A DNA stretch of 64,000 nt. It comes from an uncultured Paracoccaceae bacterium (GTDB lineage Bacteria; Pseudomonadota; Alphaproteobacteria; Rhodobacterales; Rhodobacteraceae). Positions 46,120 to 55,865 of this stretch are shown here, piece after piece. The DNA lies in NCBI GenBank assembly GCA_947500825.1, contig CANMTR010000007.1:62001-126000 (forward strand). Direction: 5' to 3'. The translations under genes and the position numbers were made by a program. Numbering within the stretch: the stretch's first letter is position 1; each line of letters begins with the position of its first letter. The notes below the pieces were generated by a model. That model had not been told where the DNA came from. It worked only from the letters and a program-made list of their open reading frames with translations, and did no database searches.

Positions 46120-47293
46120 CTCCCGCACAGACTCGCGCGGCGGCCGTCACGCCTCCAGCGCGGTGCGGGATCTCCAGCGCGGCGAGGCCCGCCTCGATCA
46201 CCCCCAGGGCACCCAGGACCATGTGCGCGTTCAGATGTCCCATGTGGCCGATGCGGAAGTTGTCCTCCGGCACCTCCATGCCCAGGCCAAGGCCCAGCGT
46301 CACGCCCCCTTCCGCGGCGCACCAGCGGCGCAGGCGCTCGCCATCGCCCGCCCCCAGATGCAGCGCCGTGACCGCGTGGCTGCGATGTCCCCGTGGCGCA
46401 TTGAGGCGCAATGGCCCCTCCGCGCCCCAGGTCTCGGCCGCCGCCCAGACGGCCCGGGCCAGCGTCGCGTGGCGCGCCCAGATCGCCTCGAGCCCCTCCT
46501 CGGCAATCATGTCGAGCGCGGCACGCAGGGCGAAGAGATGATGGGTGGGCGCGGTGCCGCCGAAATGCTGGTAGAATCCCTGCGGGTCGATCCGCGGACG
46601 CCAGTCCCAATAGGGGCCGACCCCGTCCAGCCGGTCCCGCGCCGCTCGAGCGCGCTCGCCCACCCACAGGAATCCCAGGCCGGGCGGGCTCATCAGGCCC
46701 TTCTGGCTGGCCGCGAGGGTGACGTCGACGCCCCAGCCGTCCATCTCGAACGGATCGCAGCCCAGGGAGGCGATGCAGTCCGCCATCAGGAGCGCGGGAT
46801 GCCCCGCCGCGTCGAGGGCGGAGCGCAGGGCGGCGACGTCGTTGCGGATGCCCGTCGCGGTATCGACGCAGACGGCGAGCACGGCCTTGATGCGGTACTC
46901 CTTGTCGGCGGCCAGCGCGTCGGCGACCCGGTTCGCGTCGAGGGCTGTCCGGCGACCGAAATCGATCAGCTCCACCTCGGCTCCGAGCGCGCGTGCGACC
47001 TCGGCCCAGCCATGCCCGAAGCGGCCCGTGGCCGGCACGAGCATCCGGTCGCCGGGCGCCAGCACATTGGCCAACGCCGCCTCCCACATGCCGTGGCCGT
47101 TGGCGATGTAGATCGCCGCGCGGGCCGTGGTGCGCGCCACGGCGGAGAGATCGCGAACGATGCCGGCGGTGATCTCGACAAGCTCGCCCTCGTAGATGTT
47201 GGGCGCGGGACGGACCATCGCCTGCACCACCCTGTCGGGCAGGACGGAGGGGCCGGGAATGGCGAGGTAGGGGCGACCGTGGGCAAGGCTCAT
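46106..47293 (-). CDS. Serine/alanine-glyoxylate-type aminotransferase
   Basis: Class V PLP aminotransferase of 395 residues, of the serine-glyoxylate/alanine-glyoxylate type used in C1 and glycolate metabolism. It begins SLAHGRPYLAIPGPSVLPDRV; ANGHGMWEAALANVLAPGD binds the cofactor phosphate, and the PLP lysine is in TLAASQKGLMSPPGLGFL. The C-terminal ends with the canonical NFRIGHMGHLN and EAGLAAL. The last four codons and stop (46106-46118) lie in the right inverted repeat of the IS element. Confidence 0.9.
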   Translation of the reverse strand: MSLAHGRPYLAIPGPSVLPDRVVQAMVRPAPNIYEGELVEITAGIVRDLSAVARTTARAAIYIANGHGMWEAALANVLAPGDRMLVPATGRFGHGWAEVARALGAEVELIDFGRRTALDANRVADALAADKEYRIKAVLAVCVDTATGIRNDVAALRSALDAAGHPALLMADCIASLGCDPFEMDGWGVDVTLAASQKGLMSPPGLGFLWVGERARAARDRLDGVGPYWDWRPRIDPQGFYQHFGGTAPTHHLFALRAALDMIAEEGLEAIWARHATLARAVWAAAETWGAEGPLRLNAPRGHRSHAVTALHLGAGDGERLRRWCAAEGGVTLGLGLGMEVPEDNFRIGHMGHLNAHMVLGALGVIEAGLAALEIPHRAGGVTAAARVCAGAESA

Positions 47294-47395
47294 GGCATGG
47301 CGGTACGACGCCACCCCGGGGCCGTCAACGGCGGCCTTGACGGGGCGCGGCGCGGGGGCCACGTGGCATTCGAGCCTACCAAGGAGCTCCCTAGA

Positions 47396-48127
47396 ATGGC
47401 GCGCACTGTCCTCTCCCTGACCGGCCCCGACCGCATCGATTTTCTGCAGGATTTGGTGACCAACGACATCCGCGACCCGGATCGCGCGACCTGGGCCGCG
47501 CTGCTGACGCCTCAGGGCAAGTACATGGTGGACTTCTTCGTCACCCACGACGGCGAGGCGCTCTTGATCGACGTGGACGAGAGCTTGGCCCAGGGGCTGT
47601 TGCAGCGGCTGACCCTTTACCGCCTGCGCCGCAAGCTGGAGATCGAGACGACCGAGTTGAAGGTCTCCCGCGGCACGGGACCCGCGCCCGAGGGCGCCTA
47701 TCCCGACCCACGCCACCCGGACCTCGGCTGGCGCCGGATCGACCGCGAGGGGACGGACGACGGCACGGACTGGGACGACCTGCGGGTGCGCCTGACGGTG
47801 CCGCGCTCGAACGTCGAGCTGGTGCCCAACGACAGCTATCCGCTGGAGATGGGGTTCGAGCGGCTCAACGGCGTGGATTTCCGCAAGGGCTGCTATGTCG
47901 GGCAGGAGGTGACGGCGCGTATGAAGCACAAGACCGAGCTGAAAAAGGGCCTCGTCACCGTCGAGGTGGACGGCGAGGCCCCCGTCGGCACGCCCATCGA
48001 AGTGGGCGGCAAGGTGGCCGGCACGCTCTTCACCCAGTCCAACGGCAGGGGCCTGGCGTGGCTCCGCTTCGACCGGTCGGGACCGGGAATGTCGGCCGGT
48101 CCGGCGCGGGTTTCCTACGTCGCCTGA
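47396..48127 (+). CDS. ygfZ: YgfZ/GcvT-family folate-binding protein
   Basis: Folate-dependent factor for assembly or repair of certain [4Fe-4S] proteins (IBA57/CAF17 in mitochondria). The 243-residue protein starts ARTVLSLTGPDRIDFLQDLVTNDI and carries the signature KGCYVGQEVTARMKHK, whose Cys is the family hallmark. AAGGAG lies 11 bases upstream of the ATG. It is divergent from the aminotransferase gene by about 100 bases. Confidence 0.94.
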   Translation: MARTVLSLTGPDRIDFLQDLVTNDIRDPDRATWAALLTPQGKYMVDFFVTHDGEALLIDVDESLAQGLLQRLTLYRLRRKLEIETTELKVSRGTGPAPEGAYPDPRHPDLGWRRIDREGTDDGTDWDDLRVRLTVPRSNVELVPNDSYPLEMGFERLNGVDFRKGCYVGQEVTARMKHKTELKKGLVTVEVDGEAPVGTPIEVGGKVAGTLFTQSNGRGLAWLRFDRSGPGMSAGPARVSYVA

Positions 48128-48430
48128 GGCTCCACGGGGCCACCCCCGTGCGGCCCTGTGGCTCAAGGGCATCCGCTCGCGGTCGCCCGGGTCCGTGGCG
48201 GCCACGTGCCCGTCAGCCAAACGGGCCGACATCGCCGATCCAGAGCGGGGGTGAAGCGACGACGCCTTGCGCGCGCCCATCACCCCGCAGGCATCCGCCG
48301 CCATCCGCATGGGACAACCGCACTGCGGTTCGGCAGAGCCTGGAACCTTGCGTTTCCGCCTCGCCTCTCATCTCCTCGCGTTGAAGTCACCGTTGCGTGA
48401 ACCAATCCCGGATAGGCGGCGTTGGCCAGG
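48128..48430. other. Gene-free stretch between ygfZ and the kinase-like gene
   Basis: About 303 bases without a supported gene. The first bases can form a hairpin (CACGGGG/CCCCGTG) soon after ygfZ, a weak terminator candidate without a T run. A promoter for the kinase-like gene should lie near the end. Confidence 0.4.
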
Positions 48431-49231
48431 ATGGAAATCGACGAGATGAGCGCGCTCCTCGGCGCGACCGTAAGCAGCAGCACGCCCCTGAGCGGGGGCG
48501 ACCTGTCGGAAGTCAGGGCGCTCGACATGGCGGACGGACGGCGGCTGGTCGCAAAGCGGGGCGGCCCCCTGATCGCCGAAGCGGAGATGCTGAAAGAGAT
48601 CGCGGCGACCGGATGCCCTGCCCCGGAGGTCGTCCACGTGGACGAAGACGTGCTGGTGATGACCCGGCTGGCGGAGCGCAGGCCCGGCACCGAGCAGGGA
48701 CACGCGCAGGCCGGGGCGGCCGTGGCACGGATGCACGCCGCGACCGCAAAGGGCTATGGCTGGCCAAGAGATCATTCCTTCGGGGAGGTGGTCGCGCCTG
48801 CGGGCACCACGGCGGACTGGCCGATATTCTGGGCGGAGCGCCGCCTGCTGGCATGGCCCGACCGCCTCCCGTCGGAAGTGGCGCAGCGGGTCGAGGCGCT
48901 GGCATCCAAGCTGCCCGACGCTCTGCCCCATGCCCCGCCGCCGAGCTTGCTGCACGGGGACCTGTGGACGGGCAACGTCCTGTTCGACGGCGATTTCTCG
49001 GGGCTGATAGATCCGGCTTGCTACCATGGCCATGCCGAGGTCGATCTGGCGATGCTGACGGTATTCGGAGCGCCCCCGACATCGTTCTGGGAGGCCTACG
49101 GCCCCCTTGATGCCGGGTGGGAGGAACGTCGCCCGATCTATCAGCTCTGGCCCGCGCTGGTGCATCTGCGCCTGTTCGGCATGGGCTATCGTAGCATGGT
49201 CGACGGGCTTCTGGACGCCACCGGGGTCTAG
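48431..49231 (+). CDS. Fructosamine kinase/aminoglycoside phosphotransferase-like protein
   Basis: A 266-residue protein kinase-like fold enzyme of the fructosamine/ketosamine-3-kinase family, which phosphorylates glycated amines so that they detach. It shows the ATP Lys in RRLVAKRGG, catalytic [15 protein letters not shown] (HGD-x-x-x-N) and the metal Asp in [20 protein letters not shown] take the ATG at 48431; a TTG nine bases upstream is less likely. Its TAG stop overlaps the convergent efp stop within CTAG. Confidence 0.88.
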   Translation: MEIDEMSALLGATVSSSTPLSGGDLSEVRALDMADGRRLVAKRGGPLIAEAEMLKEIAATGCPAPEVVHVDEDVLVMTRLAERRPGTEQGHAQAGAAVARMHAATAKGYGWPRDHSFGEVVAPAGTTADWPIFWAERRLLAWPDRLPSEVAQRVEALASKLPDALPHAPPPSLLHGDLWTGNVLFDGDFSGLIDPACYHGHAEVDLAMLTVFGAPPTSFWEAYGPLDAGWEERRPIYQLWPALVHLRLFGMGYRSMVDGLLDATGV

Positions 49232-49791
49232 GCGCGCTCGGAGTATTCCATCGCGGCAGTATCGACGACGATGTCCTCGTCCTGGCCGACGAAGGGCGGA
49301 ACCATGATCCGCACACCGTTGTCGAGCACCGCGGGCTTGAACGAGTTGGCCGCCGTCTGGCCTTTCACCACCGGCTCCGTCTCCACCACCGTGCAGACGA
49401 CCTTCTGGGGAAGGGTCGCGTTCAGCGCCTCGGAGTCGTGATACTCGATCTGGATCGTCATGCCGTCCTGAAGGAAGGGGCGGCGTTCGCCGAGAATCTC
49501 GGCAGGAAGTTCGATCTGCTCGAACGTCTCTCCATCCATGAAGACGAGCATTCCGTCGGTCTCGTAGAGGAACTGCTGGTCGCGCTGTTCGAGCCTAACG
49601 CGCTCGACCTTGTCGGCGGAGCGGAACCGCTCGTTCAGCTTCGAGCCGTTGCGCAGGTTGCGAAGCTCCACCTGGGCAAACGCACCGCCCTTGCCAGGTT
49701 TCACATGGTCGACCTTGGTCGCGGCCCAGAGGCCGCCATTGTGCTCCAGCACGTTGCCGGGGCGGATTTCGTTGCCGTTGATCTTGGGCAT
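49228..49791 (-). CDS. efp: Elongation factor P
   Basis: Rescues ribosomes stalled at polyproline stretches. The 187-residue product begins [20 protein letters not shown] and has the modified-residue loop [16 protein letters not shown], with Lys at the tip position, then three beta domains ending [19 protein letters not shown]. The Lys loop implies EpmA/EpmB-type modification; those genes are not in the window. The stop is shared with the convergent kinase-like gene. Confidence 0.97.
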   Translation of the reverse strand: MPKINGNEIRPGNVLEHNGGLWAATKVDHVKPGKGGAFAQVELRNLRNGSKLNERFRSADKVERVRLEQRDQQFLYETDGMLVFMDGETFEQIELPAEILGERRPFLQDGMTIQIEYHDSEALNATLPQKVVCTVVETEPVVKGQTAANSFKPAVLDNGVRIMVPPFVGQDEDIVVDTAAMEYSERA

Positions 49792-50004
49792 GTGTCGGAC
49801 CCGTGACGAAAGCTTGATGAAAGGTTGCCGACGCCTATATCTGTCCCTTGGCGCACACGCAACACGCGCGATGTCGTCCCCACATTCCTCCAGCCATGAC
49901 CTTGGCGCATAGGTGTTATTCCGAATTTGCACCCCTTCGGACCGCTCCAAGAGTCCATAAGGGGCGTCACGTCCACCGCCAAGAGCAAGAACAAGGAACG
50001 ACGA

Positions 50005-50322
50005 ATGGCCGACTTCGTTGATGGAACCGCATTCAACCACGAGCAAGGCAACCGGGCGCGCAAGCTTTTTGCAGCCGTGGTCCTGGCCGCTCTCGACGAT
50101 GCGATCGCCGACGACAAAAAGTACGGGAACGGCCCCGACCAGATCGCACGCTGGGCCCGCTCCCGCGACGGGCGCGAGGTGCTGACCTGCGCCGGTATCG
50201 ACCCCAACGAGCGCGTCGTGTCCGGCTTGATGGAGTTCGTGAGCAAGGGTGTCCGTACCTCGGTCGCGCTCAGCCGCGAAGAGAGCGAGCGCCGCAACGC
50301 CGCGCAGGCCGAAGCCGCCTGA
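50005..50322 (+). CDS. DUF6280-type conserved protein
   Basis: A 105-residue soluble protein, highly conserved in Rhodobacteraceae. Key stretches are [40 protein letters not shown] and the segment ending [17 protein letters not shown]. No function is known to me. ACAAGGAA lies upstream of the ATG at 50005. It is divergent from efp across about 210 bases and ends at a terminator. Confidence 0.82.
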   Translation: MADFVDGTAFNHEQGNRARKLFAAVVLAALDDAIADDKKYGNGPDQIARWARSRDGREVLTCAGIDPNERVVSGLMEFVSKGVRTSVALSREESERRNAAQAEAA

Positions 50323-50350
50323 TCCCTGCCCTTTCCGAAGACCGGTTTGC

Positions 50351-50386
50351 CCGCCGCGCTCTCCCCGAGTGCGGCGGTTCGTTTTT
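50351..50386 (+). terminator. Intrinsic terminator after the DUF6280-type gene
   Basis: Stem CCGCCGC/GCGGCGG extended by CTC/GAG around a TCCCC loop, followed by TTCGTTTTT. Confidence 0.85.
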
Positions 50387-50392
50387 CCGGGC

Positions 50393-50782
50393 TCAGCCGC
50401 GCCGCCGCGCGGAGAGGGATCGGGCGACCTCGCGCCGGACCATGATACGGACCCGTTCGTCGAGCTGAACCTCCAGGGCGGCCTCGACCTCTTCGCGTAT
50501 GATGCTCGACAGGGTCTCGCGCCACGCCTCGTCCGGTTCGGAAGCGGGGTAAGCCGAGGGTGTCATATCCTCGGTTCGCGCCTCGGGCGGGGCGGCATTG
50601 ATCGCCTCCCTCGACGCATCTGGGCGGGCGCCGAGGTCTTCCGTTTCCGCCCCCGCGCGGGAGGCGGGATTCTCGAGCCGCAGCGGGCCGTTCTCGACAC
50701 GCCGATCCGTCGTCAGGACCAGCCTGTCCCGGGATGCCGCGGCAGCGGCATCCCCTACCTCGCCGTGATCGCGTGCGGTCAT
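50393..50782 (-). CDS. Hypothetical protein with conserved charged C-terminus
   Basis: A 129-residue protein with a low-complexity Ala/Glu/Arg-rich N-terminal part and a conserved end, [37 protein letters not shown]. Similar C-terminal helices occur in roseobacter proteins encoded between tolC and valS, and in polar organising proteins of the PopZ/DUF2497 type, but I cannot claim homology. It follows tolC by four bases, so it is the last gene of the PIMT-tolC operon. Confidence 0.65.
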   Translation of the reverse strand: MTARDHGEVGDAAAAASRDRLVLTTDRRVENGPLRLENPASRAGAETEDLGARPDASREAINAAPPEARTEDMTPSAYPASEPDEAWRETLSSIIREEVEAALEVQLDERVRIMVRREVARSLSARRRG

Positions 50783-50786
50783 GAAC

Positions 50787-52235
50787 CTAGCGGCCGATCG
50801 ACTGGAGAAGGCTGTCGAGCCGCTCGCCCTGCGGCGAGACCTTGGACGTTGCGGGGGCATCCTTGACCGCCTGATAGTAGGCTGCCGGATCGTAGGTCGT
50901 GACCCCGAGGCCCAAGTGCTCTACCGTCATCAACCCCATCGCGAACAGGATCTGGTAGGCGGACCTGATCTCGGCGATGCCCGCGGAGATCAGGTTGGCC
51001 CGGGCGTCCTGAAGGTCCTGCTCGGCGTCGAGCACGTCGAGCGTCGTGCGGGCGCCGAGATTCACCTCCTCCTGGAGGCCGCGATAGGCGATGCGGGCGG
51101 CGCGAACCTCCAGCTGGCCGGCGTCGATCCTGGCGATGGCCACGTCGCGCTGTGCCCAGGCCTGGGCCACGGCCTCGAGAACCTCGTCCACCGTGACATG
51201 GAGGTCCGCCCGGCTCTCGTCGCGACGGGCGGCGGCTTGGCGGATCGCCGAGGACAGGGCTCCGCCCTGGTAGATCGGGCCGGTCATCTCCAACCCGAGG
51301 GTCGCGCTCTCGGTGTAGTCATCGTCCACGCCAAGGGAGGCGGAGGCGGAAACGGAAGGCCGCCGGGCTGCCTTGGCGCGCAGCACGTTCAACTCGGCGA
51401 TGGTGATGCCGCGCATGTCGCGGAGCACCGTGGGATGCGATTGCCGTGCCACGGCCTGCGCGGCCGACAGGCTGGGAGCGGTCCTGGGCTGGCCGTCGAT
51501 GGGCGCGAGATCGCCGGGCGCCTGCCCCACCGCGCGGACATACTGCGAGCGGGCAATCTCCAGATCGCCCCGGGAGGAGGACAGAAGCGAGCGAGCGGAA
51601 GCGAGCTGGCTTTCGGCAAGGGCCACGTCCGTGCGCGTGACCTCGCCCACGTCGAACCGCTCTCGCGAGGCATCGAGCTGCGCGGTGAGCAGCTCGACGT
51701 TGGATTGCCGCAGGTCGACGAAAGCCTCGGCCTCGCGCACGGCGAGATAGGCGGAGACGGCATCGAACAGGACCTGCTGCTCGACCTGCTCGAGCGATTC
51801 GCGCGTCGCGAGCACCGTTTCGCGCGCCACGTCCACGCCGAGCCGGGTCCGGCCGCCGTCCCAGACGAGAAGACTGGCACTGAGCCCGATGCTGGCCGTG
51901 TCCTCGTAGCCGTCGGACACGTCGCCGAGGCTGCTCTGGCCGAATTGCCCGGACTGGCCCGAAAGCGCGTTGACCTGCGCGCCGGAACTGTTGTTCGGGA
52001 AGACGTAGTTGCGCTGCGCGCTCACCGCGTAGTTGATGATCGGACGAAGCTGGGCAAAAGCCTGGGCCACGTCCTCGTCGGCGGCGCGCAGGATGGCGCG
52101 GTTCTTTTCCAGCAGGCCGGAATGGCGATAGGCCAGCACCAGCGCGTCGGCCAGCGTCTCGGCCCGCGCCGGAAGGGCGCCCGCCCCGACACACAGGGCC
52201 GCCATCGCGGCCAGGACTCCGTTGCGCCACTTCAT
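50787..52235 (-). CDS. tolC: TolC-family outer-membrane efflux/secretion channel
   Basis: Outer-membrane trimeric channel for type I secretion or RND efflux; 482 residues. A signal peptide (MKWRNGVLAAMAALCVGAGALPARA) precedes ETLADALVLAYRHSGLLEKNRA and two long helical repeats, each with the TolC-type pattern: AFVDLRQSNVELLTAQLDASRERFDVGEVTRTDVALAE and the matching RAARIAYRGLQEEVNLGARTTLDVLDAE. Its start overlaps the PIMT stop (ATGA). The TolC name is by family; the partner pump is not here. Confidence 0.93.
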   Translation of the reverse strand: MKWRNGVLAAMAALCVGAGALPARAETLADALVLAYRHSGLLEKNRAILRAADEDVAQAFAQLRPIINYAVSAQRNYVFPNNSSGAQVNALSGQSGQFGQSSLGDVSDGYEDTASIGLSASLLVWDGGRTRLGVDVARETVLATRESLEQVEQQVLFDAVSAYLAVREAEAFVDLRQSNVELLTAQLDASRERFDVGEVTRTDVALAESQLASARSLLSSSRGDLEIARSQYVRAVGQAPGDLAPIDGQPRTAPSLSAAQAVARQSHPTVLRDMRGITIAELNVLRAKAARRPSVSASASLGVDDDYTESATLGLEMTGPIYQGGALSSAIRQAAARRDESRADLHVTVDEVLEAVAQAWAQRDVAIARIDAGQLEVRAARIAYRGLQEEVNLGARTTLDVLDAEQDLQDARANLISAGIAEIRSAYQILFAMGLMTVEHLGLGVTTYDPAAYYQAVKDAPATSKVSPQGERLDSLLQSIGR

Positions 52236-52885
52236 AGGGAAAACTCCGGCTTTTTCTCGAACCCCGGCAGGACCGGGGCGGATGCGTTGAACGCGAACCG
52301 CCAGTTGATGCGGCCGTCCGCCTTGATCCCGAGCCGGCACGTCCCGAGACGGTCTTCCGAGAAGATGCAGGCGATGCGCCCACCCTCGGCCAACTGGTCG
52401 GCGATGGCATCGGGAAGGACCTCGACCGCGCCCTGCACGGCGATGGCGTCGTAGGGGCCGTGCTCCGGCGCCCCGTGCGCCGGCTCGCCCGCCTGGATCG
52501 CCGCGTTGTCGATGCCGACCTCGGCGAGCGCGGCCTCCGCCTCGGTGACCAGGGGCTCCTCCGGCTCGACCGCCACGACCGCCTGCGCGAGATGCGCCAG
52601 AACGGCGGTGGAATAGCCGAAGCCCGGGGCCAGGTCGAGAACCAGGTCGCGGGGCCCGACCGCCAGGAGATTGAGCATCTTCGCCAGGGTCCGCGGCTCG
52701 AGAATGGCGCGGTTCGGACCGATCGGGAGATTCTCGCCGAGATAGGCCGCTTCCTGCAGGCGCGTGGGCACGAACCGTTCCCGCGGGATCGACAGCATCG
52801 CTTCGATGATGGGGAACAGGGTGACGTCGGAGGGGCGGACCTGGGTATCCACCATCACTCGTCGACGCTTGGCGAAATCGGTCAT
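52232..52885 (-). CDS. Protein-L-isoaspartate O-methyltransferase family protein
   Basis: SAM-dependent methyltransferase of 217 residues: MTDFAKRRRVMVDTQVRPSDV, the SAM-binding VLDLAPGFGYSTAVLAHLA and YDAIAVQGAVEVLPDAIADQLAEGG are in the right order for PIMT. It lacks the strict TGS motif of classical Pcm, so activity on isoaspartyl proteins is uncertain. In related species this gene precedes tolC, as here (ATGA overlap). Confidence 0.88.
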   Translation of the reverse strand: MTDFAKRRRVMVDTQVRPSDVTLFPIIEAMLSIPRERFVPTRLQEAAYLGENLPIGPNRAILEPRTLAKMLNLLAVGPRDLVLDLAPGFGYSTAVLAHLAQAVVAVEPEEPLVTEAEAALAEVGIDNAAIQAGEPAHGAPEHGPYDAIAVQGAVEVLPDAIADQLAEGGRIACIFSEDRLGTCRLGIKADGRINWRFAFNASAPVLPGFEKKPEFSL

Positions 52886-53011
52886 CGGTGGATGGAACCT
52901 CGGCAAGGGCGCATGTCTCCCCCGCCTTGCCACATCCCGCGGGACCGGGCAACGCCGGGCGCGCGGCCAAAAGATCCGCCCGGGCCGCGACAGGCGGCCC
53001 GGGCAGAGGGG

Positions 53012-54112
53012 TCAGGTCACCTGCGCGGAGGGCAGGAAGGGGTAGTCGACATAACCCGCCTCGTCGCCGCCGTAGAAGCTGTCCGGGTCCTGCTCGTTGA
53101 GCTCGGCACCGACGCGGAAACGCTCCGGCAGGTCGGGGTTGGCGATGAACGGCCGCCCGAACGTGACAGCGTCGCAGTAGCCCTGGGAGATCATCTTCTC
53201 GGCGTGCTCGGCGTCGTAGCCGCCGTTCGAGATGTAGAAGCCCTCGTAATGCTCACGCAGACGTTCCAGGAGCTTCACCTCCTCGTCGTCGGTGTCGAAG
53301 CCGTGCAGCTTCTCGACCACGTGCAGATAGGCCAGGCGCGCCTCGGAGATCATCTTGTAGACGGCGGTGAACAGGCCCTCGCGGTCGCTGTCGTCGATGT
53401 CGTTGCCCTGCCCCAGGGGCGACAGGCGGATGCCGACCCGCTCGCGCGGCCAGACCGTGGCCACGGCGTCGATGATCTCGCGGACGAGGCGCATCCGGTT
53501 CTCCACCGACCCGCCGTAGTCGTCGTCGCGGTGGTTGGTCTTGTCCTGCAGGAACTGGTCCAGAAGGTAGCCGTTCGCGGAATGGATCTCGACCCCGTCG
53601 AAGCCCGCGTCGCGCGCCCGCTGGGCGCCCTGGCGGAACGCCTCGACGGTCTCGGCGATCTCCTCGAGGCTCATTTCGTGAGGCTCGGAGCAATCGGTGA
53701 AGCCGTCGGCCGTGAACGTCTTCTGGTCCGCCCGGATGGCCGAGGGGGCCTGCGGCGTCTCGCCCTCGGGCAGGAGAGAGTCGTGGCTGATCCGGCCCAC
53801 GTGCCACAGTTGCAGGAAGATCCGGCCGCCACGGGCATGGACCGCGTCGGTGATCTTCCTCCAGGCATCGACATGGGCGTCGGAATGCATGCCCGGCGTC
53901 TTGATATAGCCCTTGCCGCGCGGAGTGATCTGGGTCGCCTCGCTGACGATCAGACCGGCCGAGGCACGCTGGCCGTAGTAGACTTGCGCCTTCTCCCAAG
54001 GGGTTCCGTCGTCGTAGGCGCGGTTGCGGGTCAGGGGCGCCATCAGCACCCGGTTGGGCAGGTCCAGCGCCCCCATCGTGACGGGCGTGAACAGGCGCGA
54101 CGCATTTGTCAT
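53012..54112 (-). CDS. Old yellow enzyme-type alkene reductase
   Basis: FMN-dependent ene-reductase of 366 residues reducing activated C=C bonds with NAD(P)H. The TIM barrel includes NRVLMAPLTRNRA, LIVSEATQI, LQLWHVGRIS, the active-site HSANGYLLDQFLQDKTNHRDDDYGG (His and Asn) and DAVTFGRPFIANPDL near the phosphate site. The NemA/XenB subgroup fits best. It is divergent from the transglutaminase-like gene by about 120 bases. Natural substrate unknown. Confidence 0.93.
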   Translation of the reverse strand: MTNASRLFTPVTMGALDLPNRVLMAPLTRNRAYDDGTPWEKAQVYYGQRASAGLIVSEATQITPRGKGYIKTPGMHSDAHVDAWRKITDAVHARGGRIFLQLWHVGRISHDSLLPEGETPQAPSAIRADQKTFTADGFTDCSEPHEMSLEEIAETVEAFRQGAQRARDAGFDGVEIHSANGYLLDQFLQDKTNHRDDDYGGSVENRMRLVREIIDAVATVWPRERVGIRLSPLGQGNDIDDSDREGLFTAVYKMISEARLAYLHVVEKLHGFDTDDEEVKLLERLREHYEGFYISNGGYDAEHAEKMISQGYCDAVTFGRPFIANPDLPERFRVGAELNEQDPDSFYGGDEAGYVDYPFLPSAQVT

Positions 54113-54233
54113 CGTGATCTCCTAGAATTCGGTCACGGCAGAACCTGACACGGGCCAATCGCGTTCCGTATCTTGAGACTCAATCGGCGCACAGCTCCTG
54201 TTCGTCGCCCACACCGGATCTGGAGAGCCGCCC

Positions 54234-55013
54234 TTGAAACTGAAGATAGAGGCAGAACTCGATTACGGGCTCGAATCGCGCACCGACATCCTGCTGCAGA
54301 TCGAGGCCGCCACCCTGCCCGACCAAAACATCCTGTTCGAGCAGTTCGACGCCGGCTCGACCACCTACCTCGCACGGATCAGCTCCGAGGATTCGATCGG
54401 AACCCGGGTCTGGCTGTCCTGCGACGAGCGGCTGAAATGCCACTACGCCGCGGAGGTGGAGGTCACCCGCCGGAACGAAGACATCTCGCGCCTGACGGCC
54501 GACCTCGTCCACACCCTGCCCCACGAGGCGGTGCGCTACCTCATGGCGTCGCGCTACTGCCCGTCGGACGAGTTCCAGAGCTTCGTCGCCGCCGAGTTCG
54601 GCCATGTGAACGGCGGGGCGGCGGTGCGCGAGATGGCCGACTGGATCAAGGCGCGCTTCACCTATTCGCCCGGCGCCTCGGGGCCCAGCACCACGGCGCT
54701 GGAGACCTTCGTGCAGCGGCGCGGGATCTGTCGCGACTTCGCCCATGTCCTGATCACGCTGGCGCGGGCCAAGGCGATACCGGCGCGGATGGTGAGTTGC
54801 TACGGCCCGGATGTGCAACCGCCGGACTTCCACGCGGTGGCGCAGGTCTGGCTCGACGGCCGCTGGCATTTGGTCGACCCGACCGGCATGTCCTCGCCCG
54901 ACCGGATCGCCATCGTGGGCGTGGGCCGCGACGCGGCCGACATCGCCTTCATGACGAGCTACGGCTGGGCGACGATCCGGCGTCAGGTCGTGCGGGTGAC
55001 CGAGGCGGGCTGA
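54234..55013 (+). CDS. Transglutaminase-like cysteine protease-fold protein
   Basis: A 259-residue protein of the transglutaminase-like superfamily. Catalytic triad residues sit in ETFVQRRGICRDFAHVLI (Cys), DFHAVAQVWLDGRWHLVDPTG (His and Asp). An N-terminal beta-rich domain (about 1-90) precedes it, as in bacterial TgpA-type soluble members. The start is TTG at 54234, supported by GGAGAG seven bases upstream and the absence of an ATG near the N-terminus. Role unknown; members often process peptides or peptidoglycan-linked substrates. Confidence 0.88.
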   Translation: MKLKIEAELDYGLESRTDILLQIEAATLPDQNILFEQFDAGSTTYLARISSEDSIGTRVWLSCDERLKCHYAAEVEVTRRNEDISRLTADLVHTLPHEAVRYLMASRYCPSDEFQSFVAAEFGHVNGGAAVREMADWIKARFTYSPGASGPSTTALETFVQRRGICRDFAHVLITLARAKAIPARMVSCYGPDVQPPDFHAVAQVWLDGRWHLVDPTGMSSPDRIAIVGVGRDAADIAFMTSYGWATIRRQVVRVTEAG

Positions 55014-55017
55014 TTTC

Positions 55018-55794
55018 TCAGCGCCCCTCGTAGCGCGCGGGGCGCTTTTCCAGAAAGGCGAGGACGCCCTCGCGAAAGTCATGCGTCCGGCCCATCCTGC
55101 CCTGGATATCGGCTTCCAGCGCGAGCTGCGCGTCGAGGTCGTTGGAAAAGGTAGCCCGCAGTGCCTGCTTGACGCCGCGATAGGCCTCCGTCGGACCCGT
55201 CGCCAGTTGCGCGGCGCGGGCCCGCCAATGGTCGTCGAACACGTCGTCGGGAACCGCTTCCCATATCATGCCCCATTCGGCCGCCTGGCGCGCACCCACC
55301 GGCTCGGCGAAGAGGGCGGCGCCCATCGCGCGGGCCAGGCCGACCTGACGGGGCAGCCAGTAGGTTCCGCCGGCATCAGGGATCAGACCGATCCGCGTGA
55401 ACGCCTGCAGGAACACCGCCGACTCGGCCGCGATCACGACGTCGGCGGCCAGCGCGAGGTTCGCGCCCGCCCCCGCCGCGGCCCCCTTCACCGCCGCAAT
55501 GGTCGGGACGGGGCATTCCGCGATCGCCTTGAGAAGGGGGACGTACTCGTCGCGCAGGACCTGCTCGAGATCCATCTCCCCGGCGCCGGCCCCGTCCGAC
55601 AGGTCCTGCCCCGAGCAGAAGGTCTCGTTCGCCCCGGTCACGACCAGGACCCGCGCCTCCTCCCCGGCCGCTTTGACAGCGCGCGTGATCTCGGACCGCA
55701 TCTGCGTGTCGAGCGCGTTGCGCCGCGCGGGGCGGTCGAGCGTCACGATGCCCACGCCGTCGCGAAGCTCGTACCGGATCGTCTCGTAACCCAT
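55018..55794 (-). CDS. Enoyl-CoA hydratase/isomerase family protein
   Basis: Crotonase-fold enzyme of 258 residues (family of PaaG and EchA). GVGIVTLDRPARRNALDTQM, the oxyanion-hole stretch CSGQDLSDGA, AAVKGAAAGAGANLALAADVVIA and FTRIGLIPDAGGTYWLPRQVG are conserved. The Asp in LIPDAGG and lack of the second catalytic Glu resemble PaaG-type isomerases of phenylacetate degradation, but no paa genes are adjacent. GGAGGAAG precedes the ATG at 55794. It lies downstream of ccmH in the same direction. Confidence 0.9.
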   Translation of the reverse strand: MGYETIRYELRDGVGIVTLDRPARRNALDTQMRSEITRAVKAAGEEARVLVVTGANETFCSGQDLSDGAGAGEMDLEQVLRDEYVPLLKAIAECPVPTIAAVKGAAAGAGANLALAADVVIAAESAVFLQAFTRIGLIPDAGGTYWLPRQVGLARAMGAALFAEPVGARQAAEWGMIWEAVPDDVFDDHWRARAAQLATGPTEAYRGVKQALRATFSNDLDAQLALEADIQGRMGRTHDFREGVLAFLEKRPARYEGR

Positions 55795-55865
55795 AGGCAC
55801 TTCCTCCCCTGCGTCGGGCGGTAGCGTCGCAAAGATCTCGCCGGGAGGGAAGGCAGGACGCCCCG

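Noticed and set aside
45261-46125. Target-site duplication around the IS5 element
   Set aside because: Bases beside the two ends (GT on the left, CTC on the right) do not match, and the apparent CTGA/TCAG match is part of the inverted repeats.
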